This document shows positions 1 through 8,761 of a DNA stretch of 64,000 nucleotides, in pieces. This DNA comes from Mycolicibacter sinensis (GTDB lineage: Bacteria > Actinomycetota > Actinomycetes > Mycobacteriales > Mycobacteriaceae): NCBI RefSeq assembly GCF_001667375.1, contig NZ_LZIN01000069.1:1-64000 (forward strand), in the 5' to 3' direction. Position 1 is the stretch's first letter. Every line of letters starts with the position of its first letter. A model generated the notes under the pieces. That model saw nothing but the letters and a program-made list of their open reading frames with translations, did no database searches and had not been told where the DNA came from. A program made the translations under genes and the position numbers.

Positions 1-110
1 TCCAAGACCGCACCCCGCAGCAGGCCTACCTGAACCCGATTACCCAAGAAAACCCGCCAATTTCTTGACTCAAGACAGAAAACGGCCGACACGCGCACGC
101 GCCTGAGGCA

Positions 111-1184
111 TCACCGACCAAGCCGCATGCCGTCCGCACCGAAGAAGTGCACCTGCTCCGGGTCGGGGCGCAACCGCACGCGGTCACCGCGCCGCACGGA
201 GTGGTCGCCCGCCATCCGGGCGGTGACGGCCCGGCGCGGGGCTTGGCCCGATTCGGTGATGCTGCCGTGAACGTAGGTATCGGCGCCGAGTTCCTCGACG
301 AACTCCACGTCGACGTCGACGCCGCCGTCATCGAGCACGAGATGCTCGGGTCGCACACCGATCACCAAATCCTCTCCACTGAGAGCGATTTCACGTGGCA
401 GAGCCAGGGTGTAGCCGCCCAGTGAGACCGCGCCGTCGACAACAGGCACGGTGAACAGGTTCATCGCCGGTGAGCCGATGAACCCGGCGACGAACACGTT
501 GGCCGGATGGCGGTAGAGCTCGCGGGGCGGCGCGCACTGCTGCAGCACCCCGTCGCGCAACACCGCTACCCGGTCCCCCATCGTCATCGCCTCCACCTGA
601 TCGTGGGTGACGTAGACGGTGGTGATGCCCAACCGGCGTTGCAGTTCGGCGATCTGGTTGCGGGTCTGCACCCGCAGCATCGCATCCAAATTCGACAGCG
701 GCTCGTCCATCAAAAAAACCTGCGGGCGGCGCACGATCGCCCGGCCCATCGCCACCCGCTGGCGCTCACCGCCGGACAGGTCCTTGGGTTTGCGACCCAG
801 GTGCGCCTCCAAGCCCAGCAGCCGAGCGGCCTCGGCCACCCGGGCGCGGATCTCGGCTTTCGGGGTCTTGGCGACTTTGAGGGCGAAACCCATGTTCTGC
901 GCCACGGTCATGTGCGGGTACAGCGCATAGTTCTGGAACACCATGGCGATGTCCCGGGCGCCGGGGTCGGTGTCGGTGACGTCAGCGCTGCCGATGCAGA
1001 CCCGTCCCGCATCAACGGGTTCCAGGCCGGCCAGCATCCGCAGCGTCGTCGTCTTGCCACAGCCGGACGGCCCGACCAGCACCATGAACTCGCCGTCCTC
1101 GACCGCCAGGTTCAGCTTATCCAGCGCGGGCCGGTCGGCACCGGGATAGTGCCGGGTCACCGAATCGAAAGTCACTGCCGCCAT
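111..1184 (-). CDS. Carbohydrate ABC importer ATPase (UgpC/MsmK type)
   Basis: This 357-residue protein energises the sugar importer encoded by the three genes upstream. It acts on the cytoplasmic face of the membrane. Visible motifs are Walker A (GPSGCGKTT, about residues 39-47), the signature LSGGERQ (about 136), Walker B ending in FLMDEP, and the H-loop VTHDQ. A C-terminal regulatory OB/TOBE-like region of about 120 residues follows, as in MalK/UgpC proteins. The ATG lies 4 bases after the stop of the permease gene, so it is the last gene of the operon. It corresponds to the Rv2038c family as I recall it. The substrate cannot be read from the ATPase. Confidence 0.93.
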   Translation of the reverse strand: MAAVTFDSVTRHYPGADRPALDKLNLAVEDGEFMVLVGPSGCGKTTTLRMLAGLEPVDAGRVCIGSADVTDTDPGARDIAMVFQNYALYPHMTVAQNMGFALKVAKTPKAEIRARVAEAARLLGLEAHLGRKPKDLSGGERQRVAMGRAIVRRPQVFLMDEPLSNLDAMLRVQTRNQIAELQRRLGITTVYVTHDQVEAMTMGDRVAVLRDGVLQQCAPPRELYRHPANVFVAGFIGSPAMNLFTVPVVDGAVSLGGYTLALPREIALSGEDLVIGVRPEHLVLDDGGVDVDVEFVEELGADTYVHGSITESGQAPRRAVTARMAGDHSVRRGDRVRLRPDPEQVHFFGADGMRLGR

Positions 1185-1188
1185 TGCG

Positions 1189-2040
1189 TTACCGCCCGCC
1201 GAATCCGGTGGCGGCGATGCCGCTGATGAAGGCGCGTTGCGCCACCGCGTAGATCACGATCAGCGGCGCCAGCATCAGCATGGAGGCCGCCATCAGCACC
1301 GGCCACTCGGCGACGTACTCCCCTTGCATCCACACCAGCCCGAGGGTAAGGGTGGCGATGCTCTTGCGCTGAATCATCAACAGCGGCCACAAAAAATCGT
1401 TCCAGACGTTGATCCAGGTCAGTACCGCCAGCACCATCACCGCCGGTTTGGCGTGCGGCAACAGAATCCGCCAATAGACGCCCCACGGCGAGCACCCGTC
1501 CAAGATGGCCGCCTCCTCCAGATCGATGGGCAGCGTCGCGAAGAACTGCCGCATCAGATAGGTGCCGAAGGCACTTCCGAACAACCCCGGGATGATCATC
1601 GCCCACATGGTGTCGGTCCAGCCGAACACTCGCATCAGGATGAACTGCGGAATCACCGTGACGGTCAACGGCACCATCAGCGTGGCCAGGTAGAGCACGA
1701 ACAGGGTGTTACGTCCGGCGAACGGCAGCCGGGCGAAGGCGTAACCGGCCAGCGAGCAGAAGAACACCTGGCCGGCCGTCACAGCGCCGGCGTAGAGCAC
1801 GGTGTTGAACAACATTCGCCAGAACGGCATTCGGGCGAACACGTCGAGGTAGTTCGACCACTGGGGATGCGCGGGCAACAGCGTCGGCTGGCTGATCTCG
1901 GCCTGGCGTTTCAGTGATCCCGACAGCGCCCACAGGATGGGGAACAGTGCGCATGCGGCGACGCCGGCCAGACCGGCGTAGACGCCGAGCAAGCGGCCGA
2001 TACGGTACCGCGCCGGAAGGCCCGTGCGCCGGGGCGTCAT
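1189..2040 (-). CDS. Carbohydrate ABC importer permease, inner-membrane component (MalG/UgpE type)
   Basis: A 283-residue binding-protein-dependent permease with about six membrane segments. It carries the EAA loop (EEAAILDGCSPWGVYWRILLP) about two thirds along, which docks to the ATPase. The chosen ATG at 2040 gives MTPRRTGLPARYR, a basic N-terminus followed by a membrane helix. It overlaps the stop of the upstream permease by 4 bases (ATGA). A longer open frame upstream lies inside that gene and is not used. The protein pairs with the MalF-type permease encoded just upstream. It is an Rv2039c-like gene in the expected order. Confidence 0.93.
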   Translation of the reverse strand: MTPRRTGLPARYRIGRLLGVYAGLAGVAACALFPILWALSGSLKRQAEISQPTLLPAHPQWSNYLDVFARMPFWRMLFNTVLYAGAVTAGQVFFCSLAGYAFARLPFAGRNTLFVLYLATLMVPLTVTVIPQFILMRVFGWTDTMWAMIIPGLFGSAFGTYLMRQFFATLPIDLEEAAILDGCSPWGVYWRILLPHAKPAVMVLAVLTWINVWNDFLWPLLMIQRKSIATLTLGLVWMQGEYVAEWPVLMAASMLMLAPLIVIYAVAQRAFISGIAATGFGGR

Positions 2041-2921
2041 TGGTCCACCGCGTTCCTGCGCGACAGCCGCAGCTGGATGATCGTCAATGTCAGCAGCACC
2101 GCGAACATCACCCACGCCAGCGCGGAGGCGTAACCGAAGTCCAGGAAGGCGAACGCCTGCTGGAACAGCATGATCGCCAACACGTAGGTGCCGGTCTCCG
2201 GGCCGCCGCTGCTGCCGGTGAGGACGTAGACCAGATCAAAGGCCTGAAACGCGTTGATGACCGAGATCACCACCACGAACCACAGAGCGCCGCGGATCAT
2301 CGGCACCGTGATGGACACGAAGCGCCGGATCTCGCCGGCGCCGTCGATGCGGGCCGCCTCGTAAAGCGACTCCGGCACACCCTGCATGGCCGCCAACAGG
2401 ATCACCGTCGCGAACGGCACGCTCTTCCACACGCTGACCAGACACAGCGACGCCATCGCCCAGTGCGGTTCGGTCAGCCACGGCACCGCCGAGATGCCGA
2501 ACCAGCCGAGCATGATGTTGAGCAAGCCGCTGTCGGTGTTGAACACGAACTGCCACACCACCGCGATCACCACCGAGGACACCGCCAGCGGAAGGAACGC
2601 GATCGCCCGGAACAACCCGATGCCCTTGATCTGGTGGTTCAACAATCCGGCCACCACCACACTGATCAACACGGTGGGGACCACGGTGCCCACCGTGAAC
2701 ACCGTCGAGTTGCCGACCGCGATGCCGAACAGCGGATCGGCGGTGAACAGGTCGCGGTAGTTCGCCGCGCCCACAAACGTCGGCGGGCTGAACAGGTCCC
2801 AGCGCTGGACGCTCATGTAGAGCGAGAACGCCAGCGGGAACGCCATGAACACCGCGACCGCGGCCAGGTTCGGGGCGATGAACCACCGTCCCGCCCGGGC
2901 GCGTCTGCGTGTCGGGTTCAT
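2037..2921 (-). CDS. Carbohydrate ABC importer permease, inner-membrane component (MalF/UgpA type)
   Basis: A 294-residue permease with about six membrane helices. The EAA motif (LYEAARIDGAGEIRRFVSITVP) near residue 205 contacts the ATP-binding subunit. The start ATG at 2921 overlaps the stop of the substrate-binding protein gene by 4 bases, and its own stop overlaps the next permease start by 4 bases, so translation is probably coupled. The open frame extends far upstream inside the binding-protein gene, but that part is out-of-frame shadow. It corresponds to Rv2040c in recalled M. tuberculosis order. Confidence 0.93.
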   Translation of the reverse strand: MNPTRRRARAGRWFIAPNLAAVAVFMAFPLAFSLYMSVQRWDLFSPPTFVGAANYRDLFTADPLFGIAVGNSTVFTVGTVVPTVLISVVVAGLLNHQIKGIGLFRAIAFLPLAVSSVVIAVVWQFVFNTDSGLLNIMLGWFGISAVPWLTEPHWAMASLCLVSVWKSVPFATVILLAAMQGVPESLYEAARIDGAGEIRRFVSITVPMIRGALWFVVVISVINAFQAFDLVYVLTGSSGGPETGTYVLAIMLFQQAFAFLDFGYASALAWVMFAVLLTLTIIQLRLSRRNAVDQ

Positions 2922-4234
2922 GCGGTGGCCAGCACTTCGTCGATCTGGGGCGTCAGTCCGGTCTTCAGACTCGCAGCGGGTCGCTTTCCGCGCAGCACGG
3001 GCCCGATGGCGCGGTCCATCAGGGCGTGCACCTTCTGCCACTCCGGGGTGATCGGCAATCCCTCGGAATGCGAAGGGCCGCCGGTGAGCACCGCGAGGTT
3101 GGTGATACCGGCATGTGCTTCGGTGAAGCCCGGTGCGGAGATCGCCGATTTCAGCACCGGCACGAAAAGCCCGGACTCCCCGATCAGCGACTGCCCCACC
3201 GGACCCGCCGCGTATTTGACGAATTCCCAGGCCTGTTGCCGGTGTCGGCTGGTGGCGGCGATGGACAGGCCGGTGCTGCCGATGGCCGAGCGGGCAGCCA
3301 TGCCCTTGGCGGCCGCGGCCGGCCCGGTCGGCAGCACCGCCACGTCGAAGTCGAGGTCCTCGGCTTGCACGAAGGTCTGATAACGCCAGTGGCCGCCGAA
3401 TGCCATCGCCGCCTGGCCCGCGGTGAACAGGCCCATGGTGGAGATCGCCTGGGTGTCGGAGGCCGCCGGTGCTACCCGGTGAATGTTGGCGAGGTCGGCG
3501 TAGAACTGGATGCCGTCGAGGAAGGCGTCGTCGTCGAAGTTCATGTGGGTGGGGTTGAATCGCGGGACCGCCCACGGCGTGCCGTTGTTCATCCCGAACA
3601 CGGCCGCGGTGTAGGGCGGCGACCAGGTGTCGACGAATCCCCACTGGGTGGTCCGGCCGTTGGGTGCCCGCCGGGTGAGTGCGGTTGCGGTGTCCAGGAA
3701 TTGGTCGAACGTCCAGGGGCGGTCCCAGCGTCCCGGTGGCGGCGGAACCCCGGCCTCGGCGAAGAGGCGAGTGTTGTAGAACAGGAACGCGCCCGACCAC
3801 TGCTCGGGGAACGCGTACTGACCACCGTTGAAGCCGAACGTCTCATACAGCGCCGGGATGCTGTCGGCGTGCAAAGCCGCGGCGAACTCCGGGTCGGCGT
3901 CCAACAGCGGGTTCAGGTCTGCCAGCACCCCGCGGTCGGCCAGCCCCGCGTAGTTGAACTCCCAGGCCATCAGCACATCCGGGCACCTGCCGCCGGCACA
4001 GAATGTCGATATCAGCTGGGTGGGGTCTCCTCCGGCCAGCACGGTGCGCACCCTGATGTCGGGATGCTCGCGCTGGAACGCCGTCACGATGCGCATCCGG
4101 GTATCGGCCTCTTCCGGGTTGGCCGCGAAGAAGAACGTCAGCGCGTCGTCGTCAGCGGTGCAGCCGGCCGGCCACGGTGCCAGCGCGGCCGCACCGAGTA
4201 GACCGGCTCCGCGCAGAAAACCCCGCCGCTGCAA
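2918..4234 (-). CDS. Carbohydrate-binding lipoprotein of ABC importer (extracellular family 1 type)
   Basis: A 438-residue solute-binding protein. The N-terminus (MQRRGFLRGAGLLG, then PAGC) combines a twin-arginine motif with a lipobox, so it is probably a Tat-exported lipoprotein anchored at about Cys25 by Lgt. The mature part has the family-1 sugar-binding pattern (ADTRMRIVTAFQREHPDI, WEFNYAGLADRG). The start is TTG: the frame upstream is closed by a TGA only two codons before it, and no ATG or GTG is available. That TGA is the stop of the YhgE gene, so the two genes are in the same frame, 6 bases apart. Rv2041c-like. The ligand is unknown. Confidence 0.9.
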   Translation of the reverse strand: MQRRGFLRGAGLLGAAALAPWPAGCTADDDALTFFFAANPEEADTRMRIVTAFQREHPDIRVRTVLAGGDPTQLISTFCAGGRCPDVLMAWEFNYAGLADRGVLADLNPLLDADPEFAAALHADSIPALYETFGFNGGQYAFPEQWSGAFLFYNTRLFAEAGVPPPPGRWDRPWTFDQFLDTATALTRRAPNGRTTQWGFVDTWSPPYTAAVFGMNNGTPWAVPRFNPTHMNFDDDAFLDGIQFYADLANIHRVAPAASDTQAISTMGLFTAGQAAMAFGGHWRYQTFVQAEDLDFDVAVLPTGPAAAAKGMAARSAIGSTGLSIAATSRHRQQAWEFVKYAAGPVGQSLIGESGLFVPVLKSAISAPGFTEAHAGITNLAVLTGGPSHSEGLPITPEWQKVHALMDRAIGPVLRGKRPAASLKTGLTPQIDEVLATA

Positions 4235-4240
4235 CGTCTG

Positions 4241-6154
4241 TCACACTTCGATCGGCGGGTAGAGGCGTTCGAGGGTGTACTGGCGGTCTCGGCGGGCGGC
4301 GAGGGCGCTGGCGGCCAGGGAAACCACGAGGATCCCGGCCAGCACGCCCACCGACACCCACAGCCTGGTGTCGATGCCGCCGACGGTCAGCTGACGTAAC
4401 CCGTTGACGGCGTACGTCATCGGGTCATAGGGGTGCAGGATCTGGAAGGGCTTCGCGGTCGTCTCCACCGGGTAGACCCCGCCGGACGACACCAGCTGGA
4501 ACATCAGGAAGGCCAGGGTGACCACCCGGCCGACCGCGACACCGAGCACCGCGTTGAACGCCTGGATCATCGCCAGGAACGACGCGGCGATCAACGCGAG
4601 GAACGCGACCATGCCCGCGGCGTAGCGCGCCTGCAGCCCGACCCCGAAATGCACCACCGCATACATCAGCACCACCTGGCAGATCCCCAGCAGCAGCGCC
4701 GGCCAGTAGGAGGCCAGCACCACCCGCAACGCGCCGAGTCCGTTGACGATGGCGCGAGTCTGCAACGGCGTCAGCAACATCCACACGATCAGGGAGCCGA
4801 TGAACAAGGCCAACGGTAGGAAGAACGGAGCGAAGCCGGTGCCGAAGGTGGCGGCGTGGTGGGTGAAGCCCATCGCCACTCCGACCGGGCTGGCCAGGAT
4901 CGATGCCACCTCGACGCGCTGCTGGTCGGTGATCGTCGATGCGCGCTGATCCGCCTCGCCCAGACCCGAGGCCAATTGTGCGGCACCGTCTTTGAGTCGA
5001 TTGCTACCGTCGGTCAGCTGGACCAGGCCGTCGCTCAGTTTGTGGGTGCCGGCGTCCAGCTCGGTAGCACCGTTGCGTAGCGCGATCAGGTCGTTCTTGA
5101 GCCCGCCCTCCAGCGCGTGGGTCATGAGCGTGCGCAGCCCGCTGTTGGGATCGGCCAGATCATTCTCCAGCCGTTGAGTGTTGACGCGCAGCTGGGCCAG
5201 GCCCTCATCGGTGGCGGGATCGATACCCTTGATGGACAGCAGACGCTGGGCGCCGGCGAGGGTGTCGCCGAGCCCGCGCACCGCCGGGTCGGGGTTGGCG
5301 TGCAAGGCGTCCACCACCTGGTTGACGATTCCGGCGGCCTGCTGGTAGTTGACGTTGAGTGCCCCGATCCGGTCGGACACCGTTTTGATGTTGCCGCTCA
5401 ACGCGGTCGCGGCGGCACCGGCGGCATTCGGGTCAAAACCCATGGCGCCGAGGTCGTCGGTGAGCTTCAGCAGCGGGTCGGTGGCCTGCTGAACGCCGGC
5501 CGCCAGCCGGCGGCTGCCGCCGGCAAGCGCGGCGGAGCCGTCGCGGGCCGCTACCAGATTGTCCGCCAGCGTCTTCGAGCCGTCGGAGAGCTGGTTGGCG
5601 CCGTCGGCCGCCTTCTTGACCTCGTCGGTCACCTGGGTCAATGCGGTGCCGATCACCTGCTGGCCGACCTTGGCGCTGACCTCGTTGAGAACCTCGCGGG
5701 CAGCGTTCTGCCCCATGACAGAAGCCAGATAGTTATTGGCGTCGTTGAACCGGAACTGGATCTGCGCCTTCTGCGGATGCGGGCCCGCGGGCGAGACCAC
5801 CGACGCACTGAAATCGGCCGGCAGCGTGATGGAGAAATAATAGGTGCCGTCGGAAACCCCTTTGGCGGCATCGCTTTCCGATACCCGATGCAGATCGAGC
5901 TGGCCGGAGTCGACCAGCGCTCGGGTGACCTCATCGCCGGCGTGTAATTGGTTTCCCGAGACGGTGGCACCGGTGTCCTCGTTGACCAGAGCGACCGGGA
6001 TCTTGTCGATGGCGGCGAATGGATTCCAGAAGGCCCACAGGTACATGGCGCCGTACAGCAGGGGCAGCACGATGATGGTGATCAGGGCCACCCGCGGCAT
6101 GGTGCCGCGGGAGTAGCGTTTGAGGTCGGTTCCCAACGACATTCCCGCGAGCAT
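4241..6154 (-). CDS. YhgE/Pip-domain ABC-2-type membrane protein
   Basis: A 637-residue membrane protein. One N-terminal helix (about residues 20-40, GAMYLWAFWNPF at its end) is followed by a large extracytoplasmic region of about 380 residues. This region carries repeated L-x-D-G/L-x-x-G segments (LSDGSKTLADNL, LAGGSRRLAAGV, LSDGLVQLTDGS), typical of the Pip/YhgE family. About five helices form the ABC-2-like C-terminal permease domain (SSGGVYPVETTAKPFQ near 560). The family includes phage-infection and type VII-associated proteins, but its substrate is generally unknown. It follows an ABC-like protein by 3 bases and precedes the sugar-binding lipoprotein by 6. An in-frame ATG at 6142 is an alternative start. 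Confidence 0.85.
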   Translation of the reverse strand: MLAGMSLGTDLKRYSRGTMPRVALITIIVLPLLYGAMYLWAFWNPFAAIDKIPVALVNEDTGATVSGNQLHAGDEVTRALVDSGQLDLHRVSESDAAKGVSDGTYYFSITLPADFSASVVSPAGPHPQKAQIQFRFNDANNYLASVMGQNAAREVLNEVSAKVGQQVIGTALTQVTDEVKKAADGANQLSDGSKTLADNLVAARDGSAALAGGSRRLAAGVQQATDPLLKLTDDLGAMGFDPNAAGAAATALSGNIKTVSDRIGALNVNYQQAAGIVNQVVDALHANPDPAVRGLGDTLAGAQRLLSIKGIDPATDEGLAQLRVNTQRLENDLADPNSGLRTLMTHALEGGLKNDLIALRNGATELDAGTHKLSDGLVQLTDGSNRLKDGAAQLASGLGEADQRASTITDQQRVEVASILASPVGVAMGFTHHAATFGTGFAPFFLPLALFIGSLIVWMLLTPLQTRAIVNGLGALRVVLASYWPALLLGICQVVLMYAVVHFGVGLQARYAAGMVAFLALIAASFLAMIQAFNAVLGVAVGRVVTLAFLMFQLVSSGGVYPVETTAKPFQILHPYDPMTYAVNGLRQLTVGGIDTRLWVSVGVLAGILVVSLAASALAARRDRQYTLERLYPPIEV

Positions 6155-6157
6155 GAT

Positions 6158-6892
6158 TTAGTCATTCCCCTTCTCGTGTCGGCCGTGGGTGCTGTGCGCT
6201 AGCTCGGCCGGCCCCAGCTGCGCGACGTGGAGCTGCGCTGCGACCCCTGAGCCCTCGGGTACCTCATTGGCCGACGCGGTGATGACGGTCTGCTGTTCGC
6301 CCAACGCGACCAGCCGGCCGATCAGGGCCGCCCGGTCGTGGTCGCTGGTGACCTGATCGATGCTGCCGACCACCAACAACGGTGGCCGCGCGGTATTGGC
6401 CAGCGCGATACGCAACAGCAGCCCGGTCAGTTCGTCGAGCTGTTCGACGTACTCGTGCAGTCGCGGCACCGGCAGGTCACCGAAGACCGGCCGGCAGACG
6501 GCGTCGCGCTCGGCTTCCCCGGCGCGGCGCACCAGCCGGTACCACGGTGTGTCCCAGCGGAGCTGTTCGGTGATGAGGTCGCGGACGGTCACCGATTCGA
6601 AGATCGCGTCGAGCTGTTCGATACCGGCGAGCGCACAGACGCCGAAGATGTCGCGGGCTTTGCGGCGCCCGAGGACCGCGATCGTCCCCGTCGACGGTTT
6701 CATCCGCCCGGCCAGATTCATCAGCAGCGCAGTACGTCCCGAGCCGGGCGGGCCGACCAGCACAGTGACCCCGCCGGCCTCGATGTCCAGGTCGAGTGGC
6801 CCGAAGACCCGACCCCAGGGGCCGGTCATCGAGATGCCGCGCGCTGTCACCGCGACCGGCTTCTCTTCCGGTTCCTTCGCTTCCTCGGGCAT
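6158..6892 (-). CDS. Degenerate ABC-transporter ATP-binding-like protein paired with YhgE
   Basis: A 244-residue protein with the layout of an ABC nucleotide-binding domain. Its motifs are altered. Walker A reads GPPGSGRTALL, so the catalytic lysine is arginine. The signature region (LDELTGLLLRIALAN) lacks LSGGQ. At Walker B the expected DE is GS (LLVVGSIDQV). It probably binds nucleotide weakly or not at all, and may be structural or regulatory for the YhgE protein encoded 3 bases downstream. The start ATG at 6892 has GGGGGAG five bases before it. A TTG at 6907 would add five residues. The function is inferred from pairing only. Confidence 0.75.
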   Translation of the reverse strand: MPEEAKEPEEKPVAVTARGISMTGPWGRVFGPLDLDIEAGGVTVLVGPPGSGRTALLMNLAGRMKPSTGTIAVLGRRKARDIFGVCALAGIEQLDAIFESVTVRDLITEQLRWDTPWYRLVRRAGEAERDAVCRPVFGDLPVPRLHEYVEQLDELTGLLLRIALANTARPPLLVVGSIDQVTSDHDRAALIGRLVALGEQQTVITASANEVPEGSGVAAQLHVAQLGPAELAHSTHGRHEKGND

Positions 6893-6974
6893 GGGTCTCC
6901 CCCTCAACTGCCGAATCGGTTCGCGTGACCCATCAAAGCAGAATCAAGCACCGGTGAGCGGCCATCACGCGCAC

Positions 6975-7856
6975 TCATGGCCGATCGGTTCCTGGCAGTT
7001 GCAGCGTCATGAGCCGCAATCGATCCGGCTCGCCGGCGATGTCGATGGTGTGAATGCGCCCGTTGCCGATACCGATGCGCAACACGGCCAGCAGCCGGCC
7101 GCCGGGGGCGATCGCGATGCCGGGCGCGCCGTCGACCAGCAGCACCGCACCGGCGCGAGTGCGGGCGGTGAAGCGCCGGGTCTCGGTCGCGACATCGGCG
7201 GCGCCGCGCATCTCGGTGGGCACCCCGGCCGGCACCAGCACCGGATCCACCCGGCGCACCACGTTGGGCGCCAACAGCTCGAGCAGCGCGGGGATGTCGC
7301 CGCCGCGGGAGGCCGCAAGGAACGCCGTCACGATCTGTTGGTGCTCGGCACGGCGACGCGGTTCGGCGGCCGGCTCGGCGTGGAGCCGTTCCCGTGCCCG
7401 GCTGGCCAGCTTCTTGGCCGCATCGGTGGACCTGTCGAGCAGTTCACCGATCTGCTCGAAGGGAACGTCGAACACCTCGTGCAATACGAAGGCCGCTCGC
7501 TGAGCCGGCGACAACCGATCCAGCACCACCAGCAGTGCGCGGCTGACCGCCTCGGAGCGCAATGCCTCCTCCTCGGCGGCGAGCGCGGCCGGCCCATGGT
7601 CAAGGGTTTCCGGCAGGGGCTGCTCGCCGCGCCGGGCACGTGCGCGCAGCTGGTCGACGGCGGTGCGGGCGGTGATCGTGGTCAGCCAGCCCGCCAGGTT
7701 GTCCACCGCGGTGAAGTCCGCGCGGCTGGCTTTCAGCCAGGCCGACTGAACGGCGTCGTCGGCGTCGGCGGCCGAGCCGAGCAGGTGAAACGCCACCGAA
7801 TGCAAGTGGCGTCGGTGGCCTTCGAACTGCTCCGCCAGATACTCCACGTTGCCCAT
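6975..7856 (-). CDS. ECF sigma factor of the SigJ/ECF41 type with SnoaL-like C-terminal extension
   Basis: A 293-residue sigma factor. Residues 1-75 form region 2 (FHLLGSAADADDAVQSAW), and residues about 105-165 form region 4 (LDRLSPAQRAAFVLHEVFDVPFEQIGELL). The remaining 125 residues form a SnoaL/NTF2-like domain, as in the ECF41 group, which uses this extension in place of an anti-sigma factor. No anti-sigma gene is nearby. The gene is divergent from a DoxX-like gene with 74 bases between the starts; ECF41 factors commonly control such an adjacent gene. Target promoters cannot be assigned with certainty. Confidence 0.85.
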   Translation of the reverse strand: MGNVEYLAEQFEGHRRHLHSVAFHLLGSAADADDAVQSAWLKASRADFTAVDNLAGWLTTITARTAVDQLRARARRGEQPLPETLDHGPAALAAEEEALRSEAVSRALLVVLDRLSPAQRAAFVLHEVFDVPFEQIGELLDRSTDAAKKLASRARERLHAEPAAEPRRRAEHQQIVTAFLAASRGGDIPALLELLAPNVVRRVDPVLVPAGVPTEMRGAADVATETRRFTARTRAGAVLLVDGAPGIAIAPGGRLLAVLRIGIGNGRIHTIDIAGEPDRLRLMTLQLPGTDRP

Positions 7857-7930
7857 GGGTCACCTTTCCCGCCCGGGGGTCGTCATCGACACAGATAGCC
7901 ACATCCGCCGACGAAAGGAAGAGCAACACC

Positions 7931-8284
7931 ATGAGCGTATCGACCGTCTACCTCGCGGTCATCACCCTCACGGCGGTCGTCACCATCGCCATCGCCGTCG
8001 CCGACTTGATTCCGGCGCAGTTCGTGCTGGCCAACTCGGCGCAGGTGGGGGTGCCGAGATCCTGGCTCCCACTGTTGGGCGGGCTGAAGCTGGCCGGGGG
8101 CGCCGGGCTGATCATCGGCCTGGCGGGCGTCCCAGTGATCGGTGTCGTCGCCGCGGCCGGGCTGGTCGCCTTTTTCGTCGGGGCCGTGGTGACGCATCTG
8201 CGGGCCAAAGTGTTGTACAACATCGGTTTTCCGGCCGCCTACCTGGCGCTGGCCACGGCCTCGCTGGTGATGCTGCTGACCTGA
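7931..8284 (+). CDS. DoxX-like small membrane protein
   Basis: A 117-residue protein with four predicted membrane helices and the DoxX-type pattern (GGLKLAGGAGLIIGL, then VGAVVTHLRAK). DoxX proteins are linked to membrane redox and thiol stress, but the role of this one is unknown. A good ribosome site (AAGGAAGAG) lies about 8 bases before the ATG. It is divergent from the SigJ-type sigma factor and is a plausible target of it. It ends 1 base before the stop of the convergent TOBE-domain gene. Confidence 0.8.
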   Translation: MSVSTVYLAVITLTAVVTIAIAVADLIPAQFVLANSAQVGVPRSWLPLLGGLKLAGGAGLIIGLAGVPVIGVVAAAGLVAFFVGAVVTHLRAKVLYNIGFPAAYLALATASLVMLLT

Positions 8285-8285
8285 T

Positions 8286-8729
8286 TCAGCCGAATTCCGC
8301 CGCCGGGTCGGCGTTCCCGGCCGAACCGGCTCGGCGCGGCAGTTCCAGGACGACGTTGGTGGCCTTGACCGAGGCGACGACCAGGCTGCCGGGCTGCAGC
8401 CGCAGTTCGTCGGCGGCCTCCCGGCTGACCAGCGACACCAGCCGAAACGGGCCGGCCTGCACGTCCACCTGGGCCATCACCGTGTCCCGAGTCACCTTGG
8501 TGACCAGGCCGACCAGGCGGTTGCGGGCGGATTGCCCCACCACCGGATTGCGCGACATCGGTTCGACGGAGGCGCGTTCCTGGGCGAACCGTGCGAGTTC
8601 GGCGCCGTCGACCATCCGGGGCCCGCTTCCTGACGTCACCGAGAGGCGCCCGGAGTCGATCCAGCGCCGGACGGTGTCGTCGCTGACTCCGAGCAGCTCG
8701 GCGACTTCGGCAATGCGGAAGCTTGGCAC
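8286..8729 (-). CDS. HTH (excisionase/MerR-like) protein with C-terminal TOBE/Mop domain
   Basis: A 147-residue protein. Residues 1-50 form a helix-turn-helix of the excisionase type (FRIAEVAELLGVSDDTVRRWIDSGRL). Residues about 75-138 form a TOBE/Mop domain (SARNRLVGLVTKV, VSLVSREAADELRL, VVASVKATNVVLELP), which in related proteins binds molybdate or similar oxyanions. It is therefore a candidate ligand-responsive regulator. The GTG start at 8729 is chosen because homology begins there and GAGGATAA precedes it. A longer open frame runs back through the next gene and is discarded. No molybdate transport genes are adjacent. Confidence 0.8.
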   Translation of the reverse strand: MPSFRIAEVAELLGVSDDTVRRWIDSGRLSVTSGSGPRMVDGAELARFAQERASVEPMSRNPVVGQSARNRLVGLVTKVTRDTVMAQVDVQAGPFRLVSLVSREAADELRLQPGSLVVASVKATNVVLELPRRAGSAGNADPAAEFG

Positions 8730-8761
8730 GTCGTCGAGCTTATCCTCGTCGGCCCGCCGCC

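Noticed and set aside
3..68. Open frame at the window edge encoding DRTPQQAYLNPITQENPPIS then stop, resembling the end of a transposase.
   Set aside because: Only about 20 residues are present and the resemblance is weak; no terminal repeat or second part is visible.
2909..4201. Long open frame on the + strand opposite the sugar-binding protein.
   Set aside because: It is the GC-rich antisense shadow of a well-supported gene with signal peptide and family match.
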